Assembly (NCBI RefSeq): GCF_004114975.1
Contig: NZ_CP030052.1
Span: forward strand, 434,001 to 498,000
Length of the DNA stretch: 64,000 nt
Direction: 5' to 3'
From: Bradyrhizobium guangdongense
GTDB taxonomy: Bacteria; Pseudomonadota; Alphaproteobacteria; Rhizobiales; Xanthobacteraceae
Shown one piece after another: positions 19,605-28,419 of the stretch; position 1 is the stretch's first letter, and each line of letters begins with the position of its first letter. The translations under genes and the position numbers were made by a program. The notes beneath the pieces were generated by a model, which searched no databases, was not told the origin of the DNA, and worked only from the letters and a program-made list of their open reading frames with translations.

Positions 19605-20005
19605 GAGGAAGGCCGTGAATTGCCGCTCGGGGGTGGACGCACCTGACCTGTTCGGAATGACGTCCGAACTCTGCACCAAACGCTCTGACCGGTGCTGGGT
19701 ATCCTCAATTGCTGATCAACGGTGAAGCCATTTTCGCAAGCAGCTGCGCTTTGTGCAGATGCCATTGGTAATTGGCCGCGATGGCTAGTTGAAGCAACGG
19801 GCAATCGTCCCGTCTAGAGCTCTCATCCATGATGCTCTCGATGGATAGCAAAGCACTCTGTGAGGCGCGCGCCGGCAGCTCAAGAGTTTCGATGGCAGTG
19901 GGGAGCGAGCGTCGCGGCTCTCCATAGCTGTCGGATGCCTTCATCATGCCTGCATCGGTGCGGAGCTGCAATTCACGAGGGCCGACTATCATACGGGAGG
20001 AAAAA
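19605..20005. other. Probable gene remnant between promoter module 3 and the MFS gene
   Basis: A GTG after the GGAGG opens only about 35 codons before a stop. On the minus strand an ORF of 95 codons (19705-19992, ending LLAKMASPLISN) looks protein-like but is unrecognised. In the matching operon at 5.7 kb this position holds the VOC and SnoaL genes; I cannot see their sequence here. Confidence 0.4.
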
Positions 20006-21129
20006 ATGGCGCAGATTAACTCGTTGGGGTCAAAGATTTCATTAGTGACAGGGCACATGGCTGGGATGATAGACCAGCCCGCACTTCCGATTTGGGTCGG
20101 TGTTCTGATCTCGGAATATGCGTTTTCACCGGCGCGAGCGGGGGCGCTTCCGACCCTCTTTCTAGGAGCCATGGTCTTTGCAAGCGTTACACTATCGCCA
20201 TTCTTCCATCGCGCTCCGGGGCGCTGGATGCCGACGCTGGGCTTCGGCATCAGTGCCGGGACCTTCTATGTGATGGCCGGCTTCACCGAATTTAGCATTC
20301 TGGCAGTTGGCCACTTCGTCGCTGGATTGGCGACAGGAGTCGCACGGATAACCCACATCGTGTCTTTGCAATGGGGGGGTTAACGCTTGGAGTCTTCGCG
20401 GTAATATTGCTCGGCGCATCGGCGACTCTCATCACGAAATTCGGTCCACCAGCCATCTTTGAGGTCTTTGCCGCAGTTACGGCCGTGGCAGCCGCAATAG
20501 CGACTTTCTTCTTTCCCTCTGCTTCCATCAGCGAAGACCTCGTCAGGGATGCCGCTGGATTCACACGCCCTGTGTGGTTCATTATCACTGGAATCGTCCT
20601 GATGTCGCTCGTCCAGGCAATGATATTCAGTTTCCTACAACCGATGGGCACCGATCGCGGACTGTCGCCTGTCCAGATCCAAAGCGTTCTGGTCACGTTA
20701 GGTCTGGTGGCTATGACACCGACCCTGCTCGCCGCGTTTCTCCAAAAGCGGCTTCCGCCGATGCGGGTCGCGATGACTGGAACCCTGCTGCAGGGAGCGG
20801 TAGCTGTCCTAATCTCTTGCTCTAGCGGTTTCTTGCCGTATGCGGTCGGAGCGGTCGTTTTCCCGTTCATAATGTTGTTCACGCATACTTTTGTCTTCGG
20901 GCATCTCGCGCGCCTTGATCTCACCGGGCGCGCGGTTGCTGCGACCCCAGCCATGTTGGTCGGCAACATGATTGGACCGCTCCTGGGCGGGACATTGGTC
21001 CAGACGACTGGCTATCTTGGTCTCGGGTCGGCGGCAGCGGCCGTCGATCTCATTGCTCTCTGCTGCTTCATTGCTGCATCACAGAGAGCCACATCCGCTA
21101 TCCAGCCGTTGCCGCAGCTAAACCAGTAG
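20006..21129 (+). pseudogene. MFS transporter with a frameshift in a seven-G tract
   Basis: GGAGG precedes the ATG at 20006, reading MAQINSLGSKISLVTGHMAG. The frame runs through four to five membrane segments to GVARITHIVSLQWGG and stops just after a run of seven G (20373-20379). If the run had eight G, the frame would read straight on as LTLGVFAVILLGASATL to the stop at 21129. That would give an ordinary MFS protein of about 375 residues with ten to twelve helices, ending QPLPQLNQ. A single-base loss in a homopolymer can be a sequencing error, a phase-variable slip or a fixed mutation. The gene lies behind promoter module 3 and before a decayed quinone oxidoreductase gene, the same order as in the intact operon at 6.8-10.1 kb. 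Confidence 0.75.
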
Positions 21130-21169
21130 GCAGATCTCTTGGCTTGCCGGAGCCTGACGAGAGCCAACG

Positions 21170-21895
21170 CTACGCGCGGATTCGAAATGCTGAAAGACGT
21201 TGAGATGCCGATCTAGTTTCTGCGAGCAGCCAAGTTCTCATTCGCTTTTATCCAATTCGACGCAACCCCTTTGGCAAATTCCCCAGGTGCCTGGCACCGG
21301 TGCGAGCGAGAGATGTCGAAAGAGGTATAGGGGCCGGGCTCAAAGAGGCCTCTCCGCCAATACGTTCTCGCGGGGACGCTCTCTCGCCGCTGTTACGCCG
21401 AATAGGGTGATTGCGTCAGGCACAATCACGACCCTTTCCGCGACATGCACATAAGGCGCAGTCGCCATGATCGCTTTTGCCGAGAGGGCGGCATTCAGCT
21501 GATAATGATCCGCCGGCTCCGGAGACGGCATGGTTCGAATTGGAGCAGGGTTGCGAGCTTTGCTATCGACAACAACATCTCGGATGTCAGTCTCGGTTCT
21601 TCGAGTTGACCAAAGGTGTGAGCATTAATCTGATGTTTGACCATTTCGTTGTTCGGTTTTCGCGACGACACTCGCTGGTCGCATCGTTAAGTCAGATATT
21701 AACGTTCAACACAAGTCCGGACGTTCTTTCCTCGGAGCTGCGCAAGAACATCGACGGAGGCACCTCCGTCTAAGCTCGCATGAAGTGCGAAGTCTACGAT
21801 CCTTTCGCCGAATAAAGTGACCGCATCGCCAGGGAAGTCTCATCGCCTAGGCGGCCATCGCGCCATCCGTGATCACGTCGATGCCGACTAAGGTT
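21170..21895 (+). pseudogene. Decayed copy of the quinone oxidoreductase gene
   Basis: No long frame survives, but pieces in several frames match the intact gene at 9092-10087 in order. GFEMLKDVEMPI (near 21180) corresponds to GPEVLKYIDLPI, and QIPQVPGTG (near 21280) to EYPEVPGIS. The bases around 21370-21405 correspond to the FSRRCYAEY segment. INLMFDHFV (near 21627) corresponds to VDLMFDQLV, ILTFNTS and SSELRKNIDGG (21697-21770) to IVTFNAL and FADLRKNMDRS, and VYDPFAE (near 21795) to VYDPFPQ. About 270 bases of the middle are missing, and stops and frameshifts are frequent. This is clearly dead. Confidence 0.8.
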
Positions 21896-22105
21896 CGATA
21901 GGGCAATCGTGGTAACTTCTTCCTACCTTCTTGTTTGCCGCTACTGCTCGGCGGTTGCCACGGCGAATTCTTCGCGTTCATACCTTTCAATCAGGCAATC
22001 GGCGAGCGCGGTACACACCTCGCCGCCCCGCATTCGGGAATTCCGCTTTGCTGAGCAGAAACAGAAAAACATAAGGTTGGTCCACCGGCAGGTAATATGT
22101 AAGGA

Positions 22106-22164
22106 TTGCCATATGCGATAACCTGATGTATTCTTACTATAAGTCAAAACTGACATATAGGAGG
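22106..22164 (+). promoter_or_regulatory. Promoter/operator module 2 (TTGCCATAT ... TATAAGTCA-N4-TGACATATA)
   Basis: TTGCCATAT at 22106, a good -10 (TATTCT at 22129, 17 bp from the -35), then TATAAGTCA and TGACATATA separated by four bases. Eight of nine positions of these arms pair. GGAGG follows at once. It is the clearest of the three related modules and stands before the broken oxygenase and the intact aldehyde dehydrogenase. Confidence 0.65.
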
Positions 22165-22613
22165 ATCCGTCCGATGGGCTTAGTCCGCCTGTTCGAGCAG
22201 TCGAAGGCTCCGTCAGGCTCAAGTCGGAGCGTCCGGATTGTGTGTGCTGGTCTTAAGGATCAGCCAACATTTGGTTCGCTTGACCGAGTAGCTCATTTCG
22301 AGCGACGTCCCGATTGGTCGCCTGTTTCCGCGCGCTTTCGATTTTTCTCACTCAAGTCGATGCACAGCCGCCGGCAAGCTCCTCCCGCAGCTTGCGCAGG
22401 GCCCCGGCACGAGTTGTCGCGGCACCGCATTTTGCAAGAGCGCCGCCTAGGTGCTCAATCGCCTTTGCAAAATCAGTTTGAAGTTCGTGTCTGCGCTACT
22501 GGTTGCGCGCATTGGGGAAACGCCGGTCGACTCCCTGCGTATGCGATGCGGCTCTTTGTACAAGCCGAGCTCCGCGCCAAGCCGCGAAGTCATGGAATGG
22601 CGGAGTAACGATC
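22165..22613. other. Leader or gene remnant before the DUF2236-like gene
   Basis: About 450 bases between promoter module 2 and the next start. Reading frames are open in places, but none gives a recognisable protein. An ATG at 22174, correctly spaced from GGAGG, suggests that a gene once began here. Confidence 0.4.
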
Positions 22614-23635
22614 ATGAAGAAGGGCTACAAGTGGATCAACAGGAGGATCGAGCAACTCGATCCGCACGTCGATTATGCTGAAATTTGGCGGCTATCCAGC
22701 TGTTACGGCCTGACGGATTTCATACAGAATTTTTCGTATTGTTTCACATTTCCCAACTTCGTAGTGACTGAGTGGGGCGCTCGGGCCGTTTGGCGCGAGG
22801 ATGGCGGAAAGCTTCTTTATAGAGCCACTCATCGCGCCGAACAGACCGGAATCAACAACACAACCTGGTGGTATTACGGTCCTCAGGACGATCGCACCAT
22901 CAAATCCGTCGAAAACATCAACAAGCTCCACGCCCATTATGCCAAACAGTACCCGGGCGATTTTTCTGATCACGAAGATTAGATCTACACGCTTGCCTTC
23001 ACGGCGATCGCCATGGATCTGGCATTCAAGGCGATGGGATTGAAGGGCTTCAACGAGAAGCAAAAATAGCAGCTCACAAGTTTTGGGGTGAGATGGCAAA
23101 GCTATTCGTCGCCGAAGGTGGCGTACCTTTACACGGGTATCCTAAGGACTGGGACGGTCTCGTTGCATTTTGCCGGGATTTCGAAAGCAGGGAGCGATCA
23201 GTGACCGAGAGAGGGAATCTGATCGTCAACGCGCTCTTCGATCAGTTCAGCTATCGCTATTTTCCGCCAGGCTTGCGGTGGTTGGGTCACCAGATGTTGC
23301 GATCAATGGCGCTGCCTTCGACGCTGAAGGCGCATGGCATTCCGCCGGCGCATCCCTTGGCTCAAGTACTCATACCGCGATCGTTGGGCTGCGTGGCCTG
23401 GATTGCAAAGACGCTCCTTCCTGATCCGCGGATCAGCTACATGGAACAAAGGAGCAGTATGCCGGCGGAAAACAGGAAGAAGCTGCGTAATCGGATCAAT
23501 GTCCTTGATGAACAGTTTCCATCCTACTTTATCGGACGTCATGCCGAGGATCAGGCATGGGCTGGCTGTCCCTATCATGCTGCGCTGAAGTGCACCTGGA
23601 CAATCCGCCCCCGCCGTTCAGGTGAGGGCTCTTGA
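22614..23635 (+). pseudogene. DUF2236/MpaB-like oxygenase, disrupted by an amber codon and a frameshift
   Basis: ATG at 22614 with GGAG upstream begins MKKGYKWINRRIEQLDP. The frame reads to TAG at 22980-22982, continues in frame (IYTLAFTAIAMDLAFKAMG) to a second TAG at 23067 inside an A-run, and the protein then continues one frame over (HKFWGEMAKLFVAEGGVPLH) to 23635. The restored protein would be about 340 residues. GNLIVNALFDQFSYRYFPPG and RWLGHQMLRSMALP recall the ER-bound oxygenase MpaB/latex-clearing protein family (DUF2236), haem enzymes some of which cleave isoprenoid C=C bonds. That assignment is tentative. The intact aldehyde dehydrogenase 60 bp downstream would fit an aldehyde product. 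Confidence 0.6.
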
Positions 23636-23693
23636 GAAGCAGTCGAGCGTGCTCGACGCCAATTGACCCGGGACATTTTGGAGAATGAAAGAA

Positions 23694-25157
23694 ATGGTTA
23701 GCGACAACATCGTGGCAGGCTCGGTGCTGACTGGGCAATTCTTCACGGGCGAATGGTCATCTAGCAAATCCGCCTTTGAGGCAGTCGAACCTGCGACCGG
23801 TGCGGTGATTGGTAAGGTTGGTCTTGCAAGCGCGGTCGACATTGGGAGCGCTTCTGCGAATGCACGGCAGGCGCAGGTCTCGTGGGCCGCGACGGCGCCA
23901 GATGCACGCGAAAACATACTTCTAAAGGCGTGCGAAGTCGGCGAGCGTTATAGGGATGACATCGTCACCTGGATCATGCGAGAGAGCGGCGCGGTCCGCT
24001 TGAAGGCTGAGATCGAGCTCGCAGGTACGCTCAAAGCAATCCGGCTTGCGGCTGCGATGCCCTCGCAAGCTCAAGGGAACGTGCTTCCAAGCCCGGGAGG
24101 GCGCATCAGCTTCGTGCGGCGACGCCCACTCGGGGTGATCGGCGTGATATCACCCTTCAATTTCCCGCTCTACCTTGCCGAGCGCGCCATTGCGCCGGCC
24201 CTGGCCGTCGGAAACGCGGTGGTAGTCAAGCCGGATCTGCGGACTGCTATTTGTGGTGGCTTCGTTATTGCGCGCCTCTTCGAATTGGCGGGTGTGCCGA
24301 AAGGCGTTCTTCAGGTGCTGCCCGGTCGAGAGGATGCTGGTGAGGCTCTGTGCAAGGACCCCAATGTGGCGATGATCCAATTTACCGGGTCGAGCAGGGC
24401 GGGGCGAATGGTCGGACAGGTGGCTGGACAGCATCTCAAGAAGGTGTCCCTCGAACTTGGCGGCAAGAACTCACTTATCATCCTAGACGACGCAGATCTG
24501 GATACCGCCGTTCGTGCCGCCGCCTTTTCGGCGTTCTTTCATCAAGGACAAGTTTGCATGAGCGCTGGACGCATTCTCGTGCAGAGAAACATCTTCGACG
24601 CTTTCAGCGATGCGCTCGTCAGATATGCGAAGACTTTGAAAGTTGGCAACCCTCTCGACCCTTCCGTTGCCCTCGGTCCGATGATCAATCAGCATCAGCT
24701 AAATCATGCACTAACCCTGATTGACCGCTCCGTCACCGAGGGAGCTCGGCTGCTAACGGGAGGCAAGGCGGAGGGCCTGTTTCTTCAGCCCTCCGTGCTG
24801 GCGGAGATCTCACCCACCAATCCGGCCTATCGTGACGAGCTCTTCGCTCCGGTCGCGGTGCTTGTCCCATTTGAGACGGATGTACAGGCCGGGCAAATGG
24901 CGAATGATACCGAATATGGGCTCTCTGCTGTGATCATCTCGCGCAACATCGGCAGGGCAATGGCAATTGGCGAGCAATTACGAACGGGTTTGCTACACAT
25001 CAATGATCAGACGATCAACGACGATGTGGTCAATCCCTTCGGCGGCTCCGGCACATCGGGCAATGGCACATCGATCGGCGGTATCGCTAACTGGGAAGAG
25101 TTCACTCAATGGCAATGGGTGACGATCAAAGCTGAGCTGCAGCCCTATTCACTCTAA
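23694..25157 (+). CDS. NAD(P)-dependent aldehyde dehydrogenase (vanillin/benzaldehyde dehydrogenase-like)
   Basis: About 487 residues with all landmarks of the ALDH superfamily. VISPFNFPLYLAERAIAPAL marks the Rossmann entrance, FTGSSRAG the cofactor site, LELGGKN (Glu near 254) the general base, and FHQGQVCMSAGR (Cys near 288) the catalytic thiol. The overall look, with a short N-terminus and an FGGSGTSGNG ending, resembles aryl-aldehyde dehydrogenases acting on vanillin or benzaldehyde. The ATG at 23694 lies ten bases after GGAG; the ATG at 23685 is too close. It follows the broken DUF2236-like gene, is the only intact enzyme behind promoter module 2, and is closed by a terminator. Confidence 0.9.
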   Translation: MVSDNIVAGSVLTGQFFTGEWSSSKSAFEAVEPATGAVIGKVGLASAVDIGSASANARQAQVSWAATAPDARENILLKACEVGERYRDDIVTWIMRESGAVRLKAEIELAGTLKAIRLAAAMPSQAQGNVLPSPGGRISFVRRRPLGVIGVISPFNFPLYLAERAIAPALAVGNAVVVKPDLRTAICGGFVIARLFELAGVPKGVLQVLPGREDAGEALCKDPNVAMIQFTGSSRAGRMVGQVAGQHLKKVSLELGGKNSLIILDDADLDTAVRAAAFSAFFHQGQVCMSAGRILVQRNIFDAFSDALVRYAKTLKVGNPLDPSVALGPMINQHQLNHALTLIDRSVTEGARLLTGGKAEGLFLQPSVLAEISPTNPAYRDELFAPVAVLVPFETDVQAGQMANDTEYGLSAVIISRNIGRAMAIGEQLRTGLLHINDQTINDDVVNPFGGSGTSGNGTSIGGIANWEEFTQWQWVTIKAELQPYSL

Positions 25158-25255
25158 ACTCGACACTCGATCACTGACTGAATGACCAATGCGCCCGTGG
25201 CGCTGATTGTTTCTCTAAGTTCCCGGCGGAGTGTTCACCAAGCTCCCTCCCACTT

Positions 25256-25292
25256 GGCCGTACTCTACTACCAAGAGTACGGCCTCTCTTTT
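25256..25292 (+). terminator. Rho-independent terminator of the aldehyde dehydrogenase gene
   Basis: A perfect 11-bp stem (GGCCGTACTCT with AGAGTACGGCC), a loop of ACTACCA, then TCTCTTTT. It lies about 100 bp after the aldehyde dehydrogenase stop. Confidence 0.85.
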
Positions 25293-25563
25293 CGGATCAA
25301 GGCAAGATCTGTTCGAAGGCTATCGAGTTGATCCGGACTCGTAAAGCTCGATCAACGTCTGTCTTCGACACACGCAAATCTTTTTTGGGTAGATTGGCCA
25401 AAGCCTTGGCCATCCCGATCTTAGCTTTGAGCAATAGCAGGAAGCGCTCGCTCGCGGCGGCTTGACCTGCCACTGAATTTTCATCCAGCAGCAGTTAGAG
25501 TCTCGGAGTTCGCGCCAAGTGAGGCTGCTGCGCGCGCGTGGAGAAAGAGTGCGGTTGCTACGA
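25293..25563. other. Intergenic, convergent gap
   Basis: About 270 bases between the terminator and the end of the opposing diguanylate cyclase gene. I see no gene or structured element. Confidence 0.5.
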
Positions 25564-26361
25564 TTAGGTGAAGCCCAAAGCGGAAACGCCAATGGTATCG
25601 CTATAGCGCACCGAAACCTGATCTCGCCCTGCACGCTTGGCGCGATACAAAGCTTCGTCTGCAAGGCCAAGTACTTTCGACAATCCCTCGCTTCCCTTGG
25701 AAACCGCCAGCCCAATGCTAACCGTGACCTTGGTCAAGGCACCATTTCGGGCAACTTCTCTCTGCCCGCAAGCCTGCCGCAACTGCTCAGCGAGTAAAAC
25801 TGCATCGCTCGGAGATACGCCCAACAGCAGCGCCGCGAATTCTTCGCCTCCATGCCTGCCAATCACGAGGCTATGCTCCTTCGCGAACGACTTGAGCACG
25901 TCCCCGATTTCAACCAGCACCGCATCACCGAAATCATGACCGTATTGATCATTTATGCCCTTGAACCGATCGATATCCATCATCAAGCCTATAGCGGGAA
26001 GGTGACGATCGTATGCCTCTGCGAGAGCCTTGGCTGCAACCTCGTTAAATCCTCTTCGATTCAAGAGACCGGTGAGTTGGTCAACTCTCGAAAGTCTTAG
26101 GAGCTCGGCCTGGGTCGCGATCAACTTTTGCTGCAGCAGGTTGCTGCGCAGGCTCATGGCGCCTCCAATTCCAATGGAGGCGAGCGTACCAAGCAGAGCG
26201 ACGCAACCTGTCGCATAAAGGCTGCTCACGTTGCCCTCCGGTCCGAACAGATAGGCGTATGCTAGCCAAACCAGCGGAACAGTTAAGACAAGCCCGATCG
26301 CAACGTCGCGAACCGTCCGACGGTACACATCTCCCAACGTCATTAAGGGATCATTCATCAA
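25564..26361 (-). CDS. Membrane-bound GGDEF diguanylate cyclase
   Basis: 265 residues. Two membrane segments (about 20-40 and 48-68) are followed by a short coiled segment and a GGDEF domain from about residue 90 (RVDQLTGLLNRRGF). MMDIDRFKGINDQYGHDFGD holds metal-binding and guanine-contacting residues, and the active-site signature is GGEEF at 171-175. It should make cyclic di-GMP from two GTP at the inner membrane. The inhibitory RxxD site that usually sits five residues before the signature is replaced by EHSL, so product inhibition is probably lost. There is no sensory domain beyond the short membrane anchor. It stands alone, transcribed toward the aldehyde dehydrogenase terminator. Confidence 0.92.
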   Translation of the reverse strand: MMNDPLMTLGDVYRRTVRDVAIGLVLTVPLVWLAYAYLFGPEGNVSSLYATGCVALLGTLASIGIGGAMSLRSNLLQQKLIATQAELLRLSRVDQLTGLLNRRGFNEVAAKALAEAYDRHLPAIGLMMDIDRFKGINDQYGHDFGDAVLVEIGDVLKSFAKEHSLVIGRHGGEEFAALLLGVSPSDAVLLAEQLRQACGQREVARNGALTKVTVSIGLAVSKGSEGLSKVLGLADEALYRAKRAGRDQVSVRYSDTIGVSALGFT

Positions 26362-26671
26362 TCGCGCTCCGTGACTTTTTGAAAGCCTAGGAGGGATCGA
26401 CTGGTCGTCATCTTAAAATGCTTGGGGACTTAACAGCGTTACTAACAGGAGGTTAAATTCGGAGCCAGAAATAGGCATTGACGCTCTCCTGTCGAGTCGC
26501 CTGCCGGCACGCGCCCGGCGCAGGCCCGCTGCCACGACCGGTATGCGCAACATGCATGGGCTAATTTCCACTATTGGCAGGCCTCTAGACCGCCTGCAGC
26601 TTCCTTGAAGCCAGAAACTGCGTGAATCGCAAAGCCGAGCCATCGTCTGCCGAGCAGACGCGTCTCTAAAT
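26362..26671. other. Intergenic region with two short hairpins
   Basis: Between the cyclase start and the end of the ring-cleavage operon. CGTCTGC-CGA-GCAGACG (26644-26660) lies just after the rraA-like stop, reading on the minus strand. GCAGGC and GCCTGC pair around a nine-base loop at 26577-26598. Neither is followed by a T-run on the minus strand, so they are only possible 3-prime-end structures. The remaining bases hold no gene. Confidence 0.45.
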
Positions 26672-27337
26672 TCAAGCCTTGGCGCCGCTCTCGCGCGTTT
26701 GCAGCGCATGGTAGCGCAACTTCTTCCGTGTCTCGTCGAGGCGATCGCCGCGCAGCACGGCTTCGCGGATCTTCTCCTCTGCGGCTGCGATCTGTCCGGC
26801 GACTTCGATCACCTCTTGGACGCGGCTCGCCGGGATGCAGATCACGCCGTCGCCATCCCCGACCAGCCAATCGCCAGGCGCGATGCGGATACCGGCAATT
26901 TGCACGGTCACATTGTAGGCGTCGGCAGTGACGCGATCCTTGCCAGTCCGCATCGTGTTGGCCCGGGCATAGATCGGATAGTCGAGTTCGATGCTGCGGT
27001 CGATATCGCGGCAGACGCCGTCAATGACGGTGCCGCCGATGCCGCGGCGGTCGGCGACCAGGGTCAGAATGTCGCCCCAGACCGTGGCGTCCATGCGACC
27101 GTCATTGTCGATGACGACGATCTGGCCGGGCTGCACATCATCGATATAGTCGCCGACCGAACCGCCGCTCTGGCCGGTCGGTAGCATTCGGATCGTAAAG
27201 GCCGGGCCGGCAAGACGCATCGAGCGCGCAAACGGCATGATCCCGAGACACTGCCCCTCGATGCCCAGTCGATCCAGTGCATCTGACAGGGTCGTCACCC
27301 CGAATGTCTTGAGGTTTTCAGCCGCGTCCTGTGTCAT
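26672..27337 (-). CDS. RraA-family aldolase (4-carboxy-4-hydroxy-2-oxoadipate aldolase-like)
   Basis: 221 residues from MTQDAAENLKTFGV; the longer open frame upstream is a shadow of the neighbouring gene. The RraA fold shows VIDNDGRMDATVWGDILT, then GIGGTVIDGVCRDIDRSIE, whose Arg-Asp pair (CRD) binds substrate and Mg in the HMG/CHA aldolases, and PGDWLVGDGDGVICIP. LigK and ProA, the class II aldolases that split 4-carboxy-4-hydroxy-2-oxoadipate into pyruvate and oxaloacetate, belong here. With the LigJ-like and LigB-like genes just upstream, that last meta-cleavage step is the likely role. It is the fourth gene of the minus-strand operon and follows a second, frameshifted family member by eight bases. 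Confidence 0.8.
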   Translation of the reverse strand: MTQDAAENLKTFGVTTLSDALDRLGIEGQCLGIMPFARSMRLAGPAFTIRMLPTGQSGGSVGDYIDDVQPGQIVVIDNDGRMDATVWGDILTLVADRRGIGGTVIDGVCRDIDRSIELDYPIYARANTMRTGKDRVTADAYNVTVQIAGIRIAPGDWLVGDGDGVICIPASRVQEVIEVAGQIAAAEEKIREAVLRGDRLDETRKKLRYHALQTRESGAKA

Positions 27338-27345
27338 TTGCTGCG

Positions 27346-28013
27346 CTACCCTTTCAGCATATCTTCGTAGTTCCCGGCCATGACGTTGCCGATCGCTTCG
27401 CCGCGATCGATGGCTGCCGCCATCGCCCGCTCGCGCCCAAAAATGTCCTCGGCTCCGTAGCGATGATCTCCTCGGCGCGGAGTTGGTCGACGAACACCAC
27501 GCCGCTGCCATCGGCTAGGACATAGTCTCCCGGCTTGACGGCGACGTTGCCGAACGTGATCGGCTCCTGGAACGAATGCTCCGCGATCCGGCCGCGAGCG
27601 GTCACGGGTACGGCTGCGCGCGCAAAGACCGGAAGCCCGAGCGCGCGACTTTCATCAAGGTCTCGGCAGGCGCCGTCAATCAGAATAGCGGAAACGCCCT
27701 TCTTGACGGCGCCGAGGCTGAGCAGGCCGCCCCAGCCAGACACATCGGTCCGTCCGCGATGCTCGACGACGATGATGTCGCCACGTTCTGCCGCCATCAC
27801 CGCTCCCGCGCCGAGGTGGCGTTTCGGGAGGTTCGGCAGAGGTGCGCCGAGCTTCGTCGTAACGGCTCGTCCGGCGACTCGCGTCGGGCCGGTGAGGGCC
27901 GAGACTCCGATGACAGCGCCCGGCAAGTTGAGCTTGTCGAGCGCGTCGGACACCGCGCAGGTGTCGAGTTCCATCAGTCTGGCGACAATGTCAGATGTCG
28001 TTGAGGTGGTCAC
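27346..28013 (-). pseudogene. Second RraA-family protein, frameshifted near the C-terminus
   Basis: The start is GTG at 28013, overlapping the RidA stop (GTGA). The body is a full RraA domain: DIIVVEHRGRTDVSGWGGLL, AILIDGACRDLDES with the Arg-Asp pair, and PGDYVLADGSGVVFVDQLRA. After RAEEIIAT (about 27448-27458) one base is missing. The current frame ends in an unrelated basic tail at 27354. The other frame continues with EDIFGRERAMAAAIDRGEA, the usual C-terminal helix, to a stop at 27346-27348, eight bases before the next gene. About 35 residues are altered while the catalytic core is intact, so partial activity is possible. Sequencing error and mutation both fit. Confidence 0.7.
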
Positions 28014-28399
28014 TCGAGAACCGCCATGGCATCGCATTGGACCAGCATGTTGGCCGGCAGATGATCGTTCTGGAATGTATGCCGTGCAGGTCGCGAAGCT
28101 GCATCGGGGAACGCTTCCAGCCAATGCTTGTTGACGGCCGGTCGGGCTTCCGGAACCTTGACGTAAACCGTCATCTTGACGATGCGATCCATCGCACCTC
28201 CGGCTGCCGCCATGATGCGCTTGAGATTGTCGAACATCAGTTCAACCTGTTTCTCGACCTCGTCAGGAATCTTTCCTGCCGCGAGATCCAACCCATAGAC
28301 ACCGCCGGTCATGACGATATTGCCGACGCGAGACGCTGCGGGTATCGGCTGAGCGCCATGGCTGAAGCCTTCGATTTCGATGCTGCGGCGTGCAGTCAT
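28010..28399 (-). CDS. RidA/YjgF-family protein
   Basis: 129 residues, the usual size of this trimeric family that hydrolyses enamine/imine intermediates. FSHGAQPIPAASRVGNIVMT and GGVYGLDLAAGKIP form the N-terminal half. The conserved arginine that binds the carboxylate is in RPARHTF. The glutamate usual near the end is replaced in LVQCDAMAVLE, as in members with other chemistry. In aminophenol pathways a RidA-type protein serves as 2-aminomuconate deaminase, so an amino-substituted ring or a tautomerase-like step is possible. It lies between the LigJ-like gene (about 20 bp gap) and the frameshifted rraA-like gene (overlap), in one minus-strand operon. Confidence 0.85.
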   Translation of the reverse strand: MTARRSIEIEGFSHGAQPIPAASRVGNIVMTGGVYGLDLAAGKIPDEVEKQVELMFDNLKRIMAAAGGAMDRIVKMTVYVKVPEARPAVNKHWLEAFPDAASRPARHTFQNDHLPANMLVQCDAMAVLE

Positions 28400-28419
28400 T
28401 GCTGCTCCTCCCCAACCGG

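Noticed and set aside
4052..22982. Genome-wide amber recoding as the explanation for the TAG codons.
   Set aside because: Intact genes in the window end with TAG as well (for example the quinone oxidoreductase at 10087 and the AbiEi-like gene at 61756), and two of the three affected genes also carry frameshifts. Decay or read errors are simpler.
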